A stretch of 12,993 bases of DNA from assembly GCA_036744635.1 (NCBI GenBank), contig DAIOHQ010000129.1:1-12993 (forward strand), given 5' to 3'. How positions within the stretch are numbered: the stretch's first letter is position 1; every line of letters begins with the position of its first letter. Source of the stretch: DAIOHQ01 sp036744635 (GTDB lineage Bacteria > Planctomycetota > Phycisphaerae > Tepidisphaerales > Tepidisphaeraceae). The notes beneath the pieces are model-generated. The model worked only from the letters and a program-made list of their open reading frames with translations, made no database searches and had not been told where the DNA came from. The position numbers were made by a program, and so were the translations under genes. Shown here piece after piece: positions 1 to 8,060 of this stretch.

Positions 1-208
1 AGGCAAGCCTCAATTAATCCCCGCGGCGCGCCCACCGTTCGTGGGGAAGGTCAGAACGCGCCGCCTCCCCTGTGCGAATCCAGCCCTATTTCGTTCCGCC
101 GCTCGCACACCGCTGCAAACATTTCAAAAATCAAAATACAACTCGCTTCGCCAACCGATGTACAATGCAGCCGGGTCTGAAAACGTCGACCTGCGCACGG
201 TTCGCTAC

Positions 209-1159
209 ATGAAACGCCGCGAGACCATCTTCGCCACCGCCCTGCTGGCCTCGCTGGCCCTTCATCTCGGCATCTGCGCCAGCGCCATCTACCGCTTCTA
301 TGCCGATGAGATGGTCACCTTCGGCCTATATCTTCCCGGACCACTCACCCACGGCGGAGTGCTTATCGAACGTGATTCCAACCGTGCCGGCCAATCGACC
401 GGCACCGGTCAAGCCTTCAACGCCTCCGACGGCGAGCTTCCCATGATCGCCCGCCTCGCCGAACAGGAACAGGCCCCTTGGAGCAAGGATCCGATAGGCC
501 CCGGCCGGATCGGCAATCTGCCCTCAGAATCTCTGCTGACCGAGATGGACAAAATACCCACCCCCGTGCGCGCCCAACTGCCGACCGCCGCCAGCGATCC
601 ACCCGTCCTTGGCATTCCCTCCTCAACACCTCCAATTCCCACGCCCCCCCAGCGGCCCCACAAGCTCATTGCCCTCGCGACCGCCGCCCCCGCGCCACAG
701 GCCGATACCGTAAGCGCGGCGCCCGCGCCCGACATCCAAAATCCAAAACGCCCAGAGGGCACCCGAATCCAAAATTCCCCCGCTCCTCCCGCGGCCGATC
801 CGCTTCCGCAGGGCGATTCGGAAATCGACGCGTTCTCTTCCAAGCTCACCGCTACCGCCGATCCGCGCTCCGGCAAGGTCGAAGCCCGCTTCGGCCGCAA
901 TGTCCGCACCACCCGCCCGCGGCTCACGCTCGCGGCCGAGCACGACCTGTGGGGCATGTCAAATCCCAGCGTCGTCCTGTCGATGAAGCTCGACGAAACC
1001 GGCAAGGTCGTCTCCGCCGACGTCGTCCGCACCAGCGGCAGCGTCGCGGTCGATCAGGCCTGCCAGATCGCCCTCTATGGCTGGTGGGTTGAGCCGCCCA
1101 AGGATGACAACGGCAATCCCCGCCCTGACTTCATCGTGATGACGCTCAATTTCCGCTGA
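209..1159 (+). CDS. TonB-like energy-transducer family protein
   Basis: The protein is 316 aa. The order is MKRRE, a hydrophobic inner-membrane anchor at about residues 7-28, a long Pro/Ala-rich periplasmic linker at about 115-205, and a C-terminal domain at about 250-316. The C-terminal domain has the TonB pattern: beta strand SVVLSMKLDETGKVVSADVV, an SG turn (276-277), a helix ending in GWW, then PP and a final strand. TonB-family proteins couple the proton-motive force to outer-membrane transport with ExbB/ExbD; neither partner is in the window, so the receptor is unknown. An in-frame ORF extends upstream to 41, but 209 puts the charged residues directly before the anchor. No SD precedes it; 158 is an alternative start. 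Residues 175-190 (IQNPK...IQNS) are coded by an AT-rich heptamer repeat unlike the rest of the gene. A related TonB/TolA-like envelope role is possible. Confidence 0.8.
   Translation: MKRRETIFATALLASLALHLGICASAIYRFYADEMVTFGLYLPGPLTHGGVLIERDSNRAGQSTGTGQAFNASDGELPMIARLAEQEQAPWSKDPIGPGRIGNLPSESLLTEMDKIPTPVRAQLPTAASDPPVLGIPSSTPPIPTPPQRPHKLIALATAAPAPQADTVSAAPAPDIQNPKRPEGTRIQNSPAPPAADPLPQGDSEIDAFSSKLTATADPRSGKVEARFGRNVRTTRPRLTLAAEHDLWGMSNPSVVLSMKLDETGKVVSADVVRTSGSVAVDQACQIALYGWWVEPPKDDNGNPRPDFIVMTLNFR
734..780. repeat. In-frame heptamer repeat (ATCCAAA) inside the TonB-like linker
   Basis: ATCCAAA occurs at 734-740, 741-747 and 767-773. The first two copies are tandem; the third starts 33 bases after the first, so it is out of 7-base register. 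The segment is A-rich in a strongly C-rich gene and encodes I/Q/N/K residues within a Pro/Ala linker. It resembles the 7-base periodicity of the groES/groEL spacers, but the unit sequence differs. Confidence 0.6.
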
Positions 1160-1344
1160 ACAGATGGATCGTCTACCCATGGTAAGATCACGTCGGCACG
1201 ATGCACACAAACCGAATAAACCAAGCAGCAGTGAACGTCCCAATATGTTTGCAGGCACGAATCATGGGGAATCCAAGCACGATTTCATTAGAATCTCCCC
1301 GCCGACCCGAAGCCGGCGGCGGCACTTGAGATGAGTCACTGACG

Positions 1345-2178
1345 ATGCAACTGGTCCAAACCATCGACGATTGCCGCCGCGAACGCGCCAAGCTTGGCCG
1401 CATCGCCCTGGTTCCCACCATGGGTGCCCTGCACGCCGGCCATCTCTCGCTGATCCGCGAAGCCCGCCGCTACGCGCCCCACGTCGCCGCCAGCATCTTC
1501 GTCAATCCCACCCAGTTCGGTCCGCGCGAAGACTTCACCCGCTATCCCCGGCCGATTCAGCACGACCTCAAGCTGTGCGAAGCCGCCGGCGTCGATCTGG
1601 TTTTCAATCCGCCCCCGGAGGAGATGCATCCCGAGCACCTCGCCGACATCGTCGTCGATCTCCCCTCCCTCACCAGCGTCCTCGATGGCAAGCACCGGCC
1701 CGGCCATTTCAAGGGCGTCTGCCAGGTGGTCGCGAAACTCTTCAACATCCTCCAGCCGCAGGTCGCCTGTTTCGGGCAGAAGGATTTTCAACAACTCCGC
1801 GTTCTCACCGCGATGGTCGAGGCGCTGGACTGGCCGATCGAGATCATCGGCTGCCCCACCATCCGCGAGCCCGATGGCCTGGCGATGAGCAGCCGCAACC
1901 AATATTTGTCCGCGGACGAGCGCGCCCGCGCCCTGGCGATCAGCCGATCGCTGATCCTCGCCGAGGCCGATGTGAAAAACGGCGTTCGCCAGACCAACCG
2001 CCTCGTCACCTCCATCCAGCGCCTGCTGCTCGAGCAGCACCTCAACATCGACTACGTCGCCGCGGTCGATCCGGTGACGCTCAGGAACGTGGATTCCGTC
2101 ACCGGCCCCACCGTGCTGGCCATCGCCGCCCGCGTCGGCAACACCCGGCTGATCGACAACGTCGTGGTCTCGCCGTAA
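1345..2178 (+). CDS. panC: Pantothenate synthetase (pantoate--beta-alanine ligase)
   Basis: PanC condenses (R)-pantoate with beta-alanine using ATP, via a pantoyl-adenylate, to make pantothenate for coenzyme A. It is a cytoplasmic enzyme. The 277 aa length is normal. Family motifs in order: VPTMGALHAGH (23-33, with the nucleotide-binding HxGH), FVNPTQF (52-58), DLVFNP (84-89), RPGHFKGVCQVVAKLFN (118-134), CFGQKDFQQL (142-151) and the signature REPDGLAMSSRN (174-185), equivalent to the KMSKS-like loop. The C-terminal lid domain begins near residue 187. The start at 1345 gives the expected N-terminus a few residues before the first beta strand; the SD is weak. panB and panD are not in the window. 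The next gene starts 28 bases after the stop, suggesting co-transcription. Confidence 0.97.
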   Translation: MQLVQTIDDCRRERAKLGRIALVPTMGALHAGHLSLIREARRYAPHVAASIFVNPTQFGPREDFTRYPRPIQHDLKLCEAAGVDLVFNPPPEEMHPEHLADIVVDLPSLTSVLDGKHRPGHFKGVCQVVAKLFNILQPQVACFGQKDFQQLRVLTAMVEALDWPIEIIGCPTIREPDGLAMSSRNQYLSADERARALAISRSLILAEADVKNGVRQTNRLVTSIQRLLLEQHLNIDYVAAVDPVTLRNVDSVTGPTVLAIAARVGNTRLIDNVVVSP

Positions 2179-2193
2179 CGTCTCCCGCAGCCA

Positions 2194-2200
2194 AAGGGAG
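2194..2200 (+). promoter_or_regulatory. Ribosome binding site of the gene at 2207
   Basis: AAGGGAG lies 6 bases before the ATG at 2207. It is one of the better SD sequences in the left half and fixes that start. Its position within the 28-base gap after panC fits translation from a shared panC transcript. Confidence 0.7.
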
Positions 2201-2206
2201 ATCGAT

Positions 2207-3328
2207 ATGAATGAGCTCGGATTCTGGGATTACACCTGCCCCACGCACGGCTCTCTCGAGCATTACACGCGAGAGGACTGGGATGAGCTTCTGGATGACA
2301 TGGCCGCCGGCGGCTTCAATTCGCTGGTGCTGGGTATCAAGTGGCTGACCACCGGCTATCGCTCGAACTTCTCCTGGCTCGATCAGGAGCCGGGCAACGC
2401 CGCCATTGACTCCGACAACGCGACGATCCATTACGCACTGCAACAGGCCCGCCGCCGCGGCATTCGCACGTGGCTGCTGGTCGTCGCCAGCCAGTTCGAT
2501 GTGGCCAAATTTGGCTTCGCCCCCGCCCGTACCGGCTACAACCCGGCGGAGAAAATTTCCGCCTACGATCTCGACCAGCCGGGAATCCCTGAGCGCATCC
2601 TCGCGCTCTTCGACGAAATCGCAACGCTGTTCGGCGCCGAGGCCGACGGAATCGTCGTCGAGTTGGAGTTCTGTGACGGCGAAGCACCCCACCGCATTCC
2701 GATCTACAACGAATGGGCCGAGAAGAACCGGCGCCCGCCGTTCGAGAAGATCAAGGCGATCGCGCTGGAGCCGCGCGGCTATCCATTTATGGATTGGCGC
2801 GACTTCACGACCTCGCGGCGCATCGACGTATTCAAGCAAATCGAAACCATTTGCCGCTCGGCCGGCTTCAACGGCAAGTTTTCCTCAATCGCCGAACTTG
2901 GAAATGCGCCGACGGTGGTGGTTGGCAACGTCAACCTGCAGGTGCTCCGCGCGGCGCTGCCGCACTGGGCCCTGGTGACCTACGACAGCATCTACGACCG
3001 TCGCGAGAACCGCCTGGCGACGATGGATTTCTGCGTCGAGCAGCCGCGCAAGCTCGGCTTTGAGGTCCTCTTCCTCACCCGCGGGGTGATGACCTGGACC
3101 TGGCCGCCGGACGGGCCGCCGATGGACCTTCTCGAGCAGTGGCGCATGTCTCTCGAAGACGCCGCACGCTTCGACCCCGAAGCGCTCTGGTTCATGGGCA
3201 GCGATGCCCGGCTCGATGGCCTGGTCTGCAGCAACAAAAAACTCCCGCGCTGGGGTTTCGCCACGGGCCGCGAGGCGCGCCACAAATTGATCGCAATGGC
3301 AAAAGACCTGGGCGTGCGGATCAAATAA
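2207..3328 (+). CDS. Uncharacterised soluble protein, possible TIM-barrel hydrolase-like fold
   Basis: I do not recognise this 373-aa protein. It has no signal peptide or membrane segment, so it should be cytoplasmic. Strands and helices alternate in a way typical of a (beta/alpha) barrel: FNSLVLGIKW (37-46), IRTWLLVVAS (86-95), ADGIVVELEF (146-155), FNGKFSSIAEL (221-231), ALVTYDSIYD (255-264), GFEVLFLTRGVMTW (284-297) and ALWFMGSDA (326-334). Acidic residues at strand ends (E152, E154, D157, E158) would be candidate catalytic residues if this is a glycoside-hydrolase-like protein, and W46, W57, W297 and W299 could form a sugar-binding surface. This is inferred from the residue pattern, not from a family match. 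The SD (2194-2200) and the 28-base spacing from panC suggest an operon, but I see no obvious pantothenate-pathway role. Repeats begin 15 bases after the stop. Confidence 0.85.
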   Translation: MNELGFWDYTCPTHGSLEHYTREDWDELLDDMAAGGFNSLVLGIKWLTTGYRSNFSWLDQEPGNAAIDSDNATIHYALQQARRRGIRTWLLVVASQFDVAKFGFAPARTGYNPAEKISAYDLDQPGIPERILALFDEIATLFGAEADGIVVELEFCDGEAPHRIPIYNEWAEKNRRPPFEKIKAIALEPRGYPFMDWRDFTTSRRIDVFKQIETICRSAGFNGKFSSIAELGNAPTVVVGNVNLQVLRAALPHWALVTYDSIYDRRENRLATMDFCVEQPRKLGFEVLFLTRGVMTWTWPPDGPPMDLLEQWRMSLEDAARFDPEALWFMGSDARLDGLVCSNKKLPRWGFATGREARHKLIAMAKDLGVRIK

Positions 3329-3343
3329 TCGCTCGCCGGGTAG

Positions 3344-3463
3344 TGGGTCAGCTTGGGTGCCACAGGTCGGCGTACTCGCAGACCTGTGTCTTACTGCATC
3401 GCTACGCGGCACAGGTCTCGGAATACCGCGACCTGTGGCACCCATAAATTTCAACCTGACCCA
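3344..3463. repeat. 120-bp palindromic element of two mirrored hairpins (element 1)
   Basis: Outer ends TGGGTCAG (3344-3351) and CTGACCCA (3456-3463) are inverted copies. Inside them, 3355-3388 and 3410-3443 are 34-bp inverted repeats identical at 29 of 34 positions; the right side carries about 9 extra bases between outer and inner repeat. Each arm is also its own hairpin: CACAGGTC, a 12-base loop, then GACCTGTG (3361-3388 and 3410-3437). No ORF is present. The element lies between converging genes (the gene ending at 3328 and ruvA ending at 3562), so its hairpins could end or protect transcripts, but there is no T-run. The plan resembles REP/BIME or MITE-like elements. Confidence 0.85.
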
Positions 3464-3512
3464 TTGCCGCCCGCCGCCATCCCGCCCCACGGGGGCGCAG
3501 GCCTGTAGCCAT

Positions 3513-3558
3513 GGGTAAAACCCGTGGGAAGGGTGCAACCCGCGGGAACGGCGCAACC
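3513..3558. repeat. 18-bp tandem repeat, about 2.5 copies, next to ruvA
   Basis: 3513-3530 and 3531-3548 are adjacent 18-base units (GGGTaaAACCCGtGGGAA and GGGTgcAACCCGcGGGAA) matching at 15 of 18 positions, followed by a partial third unit (CGGCGCAACC). The first unit and its left flank form a hairpin: CCATGGGT (3509-3516), loop AAA, ACCCGTGG (3520-3527). A second GC hairpin lies at 3483-3497. The block ends 3 bases before the ruvA stop, on the downstream side of that gene. Confidence 0.75.
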
Positions 3559-3561
3559 ATA

Positions 3562-4197
3562 TCAGACCCGCGCATTGCGGAGGCTCAGCATCTCTCGGAC
3601 CAGGGTGGCCGTGGTGGTGATATCGGGTTTTGACTGCTTGGCCCGCTCCAACAGTCGCTCCGCGTCCGGCCGGCGCTCACCAAGCGCCAGCAATGCCGCG
3701 ATGGCATCCTCCTCCATGACCGGGCGGTGCGGGCCGGGCGCCGGCGACGCGGCTCGCTCCCCATATCCCGTCGCAAAATCCTTCACCTTGCCCGACAGCT
3801 CCGCGATGATCAGCTCGGCCGTGCGCTTGCCAATCCCCTGAAGTTGCACCAGGAAGCGCGCGTCCTTCGCCTCGATCGCCTGCGCGATCTGGCCGACCGG
3901 AATGGTCAACGCCCGCAGCGCTGTCTTGGGACCAATGCCTTTGACGGTAGTGAAGCGGTCAAAAAACTTGCGATCCTCCGGCCGCAGAAACCCAATCAGC
4001 CGCGGCTCAAGATTGCCGCGATTGGGATCGCCCTCCAGATACAGAATTGTGTGAAACGTCACCTGTTCGCCAAGGTTGACCTGCAGCTCGGTCAGGTCCG
4101 CGGCCGGAACCAGCAGCTCATACGTGAGTGCCCCCACGTTCAACTGCACGCGGTCCTCGTCCACCCGGCGGAGTTCTCCAGTTACGGCTGAAATCAT
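3562..4197 (-). CDS. ruvA: Holliday junction DNA helicase subunit RuvA
   Basis: RuvA binds four-way DNA junctions as a tetramer and loads the RuvB motor for branch migration. The 211-aa product has the expected three parts: an N-terminal OB-fold (1-64, starting MISAVTGELRRV); a helix-hairpin-helix domain with VKGIGPKTALRAL (85-97) and LQGIGKRTAELIIAEL (119-134); and, after a Gly/Pro/Ala linker (about 143-158), the C-terminal RuvB-contacting domain (MEEDAIAALLALGERR). An upstream in-frame ATG at 4287 would add 30 residues absent from the family, so the start is 4197. No SD precedes it. ruvC lies 99 bases upstream on the same strand, the usual resolvasome grouping; ruvB is not in the window. 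Confidence 0.96.
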   Translation of the reverse strand: MISAVTGELRRVDEDRVQLNVGALTYELLVPAADLTELQVNLGEQVTFHTILYLEGDPNRGNLEPRLIGFLRPEDRKFFDRFTTVKGIGPKTALRALTIPVGQIAQAIEAKDARFLVQLQGIGKRTAELIIAELSGKVKDFATGYGERAASPAPGPHRPVMEEDAIAALLALGERRPDAERLLERAKQSKPDITTTATLVREMLSLRNARV

Positions 4198-4223
4198 AAG
4201 CGTGATGATAATGAACAATGCCC

Positions 4224-4241
4224 GCGAAATGAAAATTTCGC
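4224..4241 (-). promoter_or_regulatory. Short hairpin in the ruvC-ruvA gap
   Basis: GCGAAAT (4224-4230) and ATTTCGC (4235-4241) form a perfect 7-bp inverted repeat with a 4-base loop. It ends 26 bases before the ruvA start. It could be an mRNA structure or an operator. There is no T-run directly after the stem on the minus strand, so it is not a convincing terminator. Confidence 0.35.
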
Positions 4242-4296
4242 CACAATGAAAGGCGCCGCGGAGACAGATTTCGGCCGGCGGCGACACCCGGCACGA

Positions 4297-4824
4297 TCAT
4301 TTCTCACCCACGTCAATCGCTCGCGGCCTCTTTGTCGAAATGCGTGACCCCGCGCCGATGGCATACGCGCAGCACAGCGCCACCGCCAGCGCATCCGCCA
4401 CATCCGGCGGCTCCGGCGGCGTCGCCAGCCCCCACACTGCCTGCACGGCGCGCTGCATCTGCACCTTGCTGGCGTGTCCCTGCCCGGCCACCGATTGCTT
4501 GACCCGATTGGCCGCGAACTGCTCGATGCGCACCCCGCGGCGCTGCGCCACCAGCAGGATCACCCCGCGGGCGTGGCCCATGATGATCGCGGTGCGCGGA
4601 TGGGAATAGTGCGAGTAAAGCTGCTCCACCGCACAAATATCCGGCCGGTGTTCGACGAAAAGCTGATCGAGCTCGGTCTCCAGCTCGACCAGGCGCTCCG
4701 GCACCGATGTCTTGGGATTCAACCGGATCACGCCCCCATCCACCAGGCCCGGCTTCGGCAGCTTCCAATCGACTACACCGTAACCTGTGAGCTGCAAGCC
4801 AGGATCGATTCCAAGGATGCGCAT
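4297..4824 (-). CDS. ruvC: Crossover junction endodeoxyribonuclease RuvC
   Basis: RuvC is the dimeric metal-dependent nuclease that cuts Holliday junctions symmetrically, acting with RuvAB. The 175-aa product starts MRILGIDPGLQLTGYGVV. All four acidic catalytic residues of the RNase H-like fold are visible: D7 in GIDPG, E67 in AVEQLY, and D141 and D144 in PPDVADALAVAL. The block VKQSVAGQGHASKVQMQ (108-124) matches the conserved DNA-contacting region. An open frame continues upstream to 5064, but that part reads through palindromic repeat DNA and has no RuvC homology, so 4824 is the start. The glycosyltransferase gene lies upstream, separated by repeat element 2, so the ruvC promoter must lie in or near that repeat. 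Confidence 0.96.
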   Translation of the reverse strand: MRILGIDPGLQLTGYGVVDWKLPKPGLVDGGVIRLNPKTSVPERLVELETELDQLFVEHRPDICAVEQLYSHYSHPRTAIIMGHARGVILLVAQRRGVRIEQFAANRVKQSVAGQGHASKVQMQRAVQAVWGLATPPEPPDVADALAVALCCAYAIGAGSRISTKRPRAIDVGEK

Positions 4825-4868
4825 GAATTTTCCATCGCAGGCGAAGACCAGACCATTGCCGCCGTCAG

Positions 4869-4923
4869 CGTAGCACGGGCGCTCGATGCCTGTCCAACGT
4901 CTTTCGTAGCACTTTCGTAGCAC
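4869..4923. repeat. Extra copies of the element-2 end sequence
   Basis: CGTAGCACGGG occurs at 4869-4879. TTTCGTAGCAC is repeated in tandem at 4902-4912 and 4913-4923, and the second copy runs into element 2. These are partial copies of the outer end of that element between it and ruvC, as if ends had been duplicated by slippage or nested insertion. Confidence 0.65.
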
Positions 4924-5019
4924 GGGTTTTCCTGAACCCGTGCGTCCGCGGTACGCCGCGAACCTCCGAATACAGTTTGGAATACCGACGGACACGGGTT
5001 CAGGAAAACCCGTGCTACG
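4916..5019. repeat. 104-bp palindromic element with perfect 27-bp inverted ends (element 2)
   Basis: 4916-4942 and 4993-5019 are perfect 27-bp inverted repeats beginning CGTAGCACGGG. Each end is itself a hairpin: CACGGGTT, 6-base loop, AACCCGTG (4921-4942 and 4993-5014). The 50-base centre holds another small stem, CGCGG-TACG-CCGCG (4947-4960), and the motif GGAATACCG (4979-4987), which also occurs in element 1. It contains no ORF. The right end overlaps the glycosyltransferase stop codon. It resembles a non-autonomous palindromic repeat (REP/MITE type), but no mobilising enzyme is in the window. Confidence 0.9.
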
Positions 5020-6262
5020 GACACACCTCTTCATACATCTCAACCATCTTCGGAAGAGTTGCATCGAGGGAATACTTCCGTGCGATCATCTGCTCCGCCG
5101 CCTCGCCCAGGCGCCGAAACGCCTCGGGATTCAGCAGCACCTCCACCGCACGCTCCGCCATCCCCTCCACGTCGAAGAAATCCACCAACAGGCCGTTTTC
5201 GCCATTGGCGATCATCTCCCGCACCGGCGGCGTATCCGATCCCAACACCACCGCCCCACAGCTCATCGCGTCCATCATGCTCCACGACAACACGAATGGC
5301 GCAGTCAGGTAGATGTGCAAATCGGTGCTGGCCAAGAGCCGCGCCAGCTCCCCCGGCTCAAGCCGGCCGACGAACGCAAATTTCGACAGGTCAAACTCCT
5401 CCCGCGCCAGCACCCATTCCTTGAACGTCTTCTTCCCCTCCAGATATCCCTCATCGCCTCCGTAGGCCACCCGGTCGCTGCCAACGACAATGAAGATCAC
5501 ATCAGGAAATTGTTCGGCGATGCGTTTGGCGCAGCGCATGAAAATATCAAACCCGCGCATGCTCTCGAACCCCCGGCTGACGTAAGTGACGATGCGCGTC
5601 GTCGGCCCCACCTGAACCCCGCCGATGGTCCGCGCGGCCCGCTGCGGAATCGGCGGGCGCAGCGCTCCATCATGTCCGTGGTAGATTCCCCGGTCGATTC
5701 CATCGAAAATCACCCGCAGCTTCGGCTGATATTCCGGAGGAAACCGCGACTTCTGAAATCGCGTCGGCGCATACCCGGCATGGCAATTTTGCAGGTCCAG
5801 CAACAGCATCGCATTGCGGCACCGCGCCCGCGCATACTGCATGTCATCGAGTTTCCACCCCAGGTCGGACCGGAAATCCATGTCATCATCCGGCTCGTGC
5901 GGCCGATAGTAATATTCAAACAGGTTGATGATTGGCGTCTTGGGGTACAATTCGCGCAGGAAAAGCGTGCTGCCGAATCCACTGTGCCCCACGATCAAGT
6001 CCGGCCGGATATCCGGCCGATCCTTCAGCGCCCGATACACCGCATCGCACTGCCAAACGCTATTCTCGAACGTGCGCGAACAAAAGTGCGTCGTCTGGGT
6101 TGCCCCCCCACTCGGTTGGTGCTGCATCTTCTCCACGCCCCCATCAAATCCGTCCGCCGTGCGGCTCACAAAGGTGCATCGCCAGCCCGGCTTCGCGGCC
6201 AGCAGCTTCGCGATATGCCCAAACTGCGCCGGGTAATTAGGATGAACATATAGAACGTGCAT
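5015..6262 (-). CDS. GT4-type glycosyltransferase
   Basis: This 415-aa protein looks like a GT-B fold retaining glycosyltransferase of the family-4 type, which transfers a sugar from a nucleotide donor, typically in surface-polysaccharide or glycolipid synthesis. The N-terminal acceptor domain starts MHVLYVHPNYPAQFGHIAKLL, with IINLFEYYYRP at 111-121. The C-terminal donor domain includes IVTYVSRGFESMRGFDIFM (224-242), VIFIVVGSD (255-263), FAFVGRLEPGELARLLASTD (296-315) and VLSWSMMDAMSCGAVVLGSDTPPVREMI (324-351). The last segment corresponds to the GT4 EX7E region, with D331 where Glu is usual and E349 retained. No signal peptide or membrane segment is seen. Donor and acceptor cannot be told. 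No SD precedes the start at 6262. The last two codons and the TAG stop lie at or in the end of repeat element 2, so the original C-terminus may have differed. Confidence 0.9.
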   Translation of the reverse strand: MHVLYVHPNYPAQFGHIAKLLAAKPGWRCTFVSRTADGFDGGVEKMQHQPSGGATQTTHFCSRTFENSVWQCDAVYRALKDRPDIRPDLIVGHSGFGSTLFLRELYPKTPIINLFEYYYRPHEPDDDMDFRSDLGWKLDDMQYARARCRNAMLLLDLQNCHAGYAPTRFQKSRFPPEYQPKLRVIFDGIDRGIYHGHDGALRPPIPQRAARTIGGVQVGPTTRIVTYVSRGFESMRGFDIFMRCAKRIAEQFPDVIFIVVGSDRVAYGGDEGYLEGKKTFKEWVLAREEFDLSKFAFVGRLEPGELARLLASTDLHIYLTAPFVLSWSMMDAMSCGAVVLGSDTPPVREMIANGENGLLVDFFDVEGMAERAVEVLLNPEAFRRLGEAAEQMIARKYSLDATLPKMVEMYEEVCP

Positions 6263-6340
6263 GACTAATGTAGGTCATCCGCCGGACGCGCACTCCCGAA
6301 CCCGAGTGAATTCAGGCTATTGAGTGCATTTTGCAGCAAC

Positions 6341-6379
6341 AAAGAAAACGGGGCCAAAAGTCTCGCGACTTTCGGCCCC
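6341..6379 (-). terminator. Intrinsic terminator after groEL
   Basis: Read on the minus strand, GGGGCCGAAAGTC (6379-6367), loop GCGA, then GACTTTTGGCCCC (6362-6350) form a 13-bp stem with one G-U pair and a GNRA tetraloop. It is followed by a U-rich tail, GTTTTCTTT (6349-6341). It begins 28 bases after the groEL stop and should end the groES-groEL transcript before the glycosyltransferase gene. Confidence 0.92.
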
Positions 6380-6407
6380 GCAACTGTATCCAACTTGTGG
6401 TGCTTTG

Positions 6408-8048
<1,641 letters not shown>

Positions 8049-8054
8049 GTTTTT

Positions 8055-8060
8055 CTCCTT
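8055..8060 (-). promoter_or_regulatory. SD of groEL, touching the heptamer inverted repeat
   Basis: AAGGAG on the minus strand lies 6 bases before the groEL ATG. Base 8061, directly upstream, is the last base of the 22-bp inverted-repeat arm, so any hairpin formed in the mRNA would end exactly at the SD. Confidence 0.85.

Noticed and set aside
161..166. TACAAT as a -10 box for the TonB-like gene
   Set aside because: It matches TATAAT at 5 of 6 positions, but no -35 candidate occurs at 16-18 bases upstream, so a promoter cannot be supported.
409..1092. Overlapping open frames on both strands within the TonB-like gene
   Set aside because: They are Arg/Ser/Gly-rich shadows; the TonB C-terminal motif, anchor and linker are all in the forward frame I annotated.
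1289..1294. TAGAAT as a -10 box before panC
   Set aside because: The matching -35 region is G-rich with no similarity to TTGACA; the TTGCAG at 1249 is too far away.
1299..1319. GC hairpin CCGCCG / CGGCGG before panC as a terminator of the TonB-like gene
   Set aside because: The stem is only 6 bp with a 9-base loop and no T-run, and it lies 140 bases after the stop; this is expected by chance in such GC-rich DNA.
4940..6253. A 437-codon plus-strand open frame opposite the glycosyltransferase and element 2
   Set aside because: It reads antisense to clear GT4 motifs and starts inside repeat DNA. Its Arg/His/Pro-rich product has no recognisable domain.
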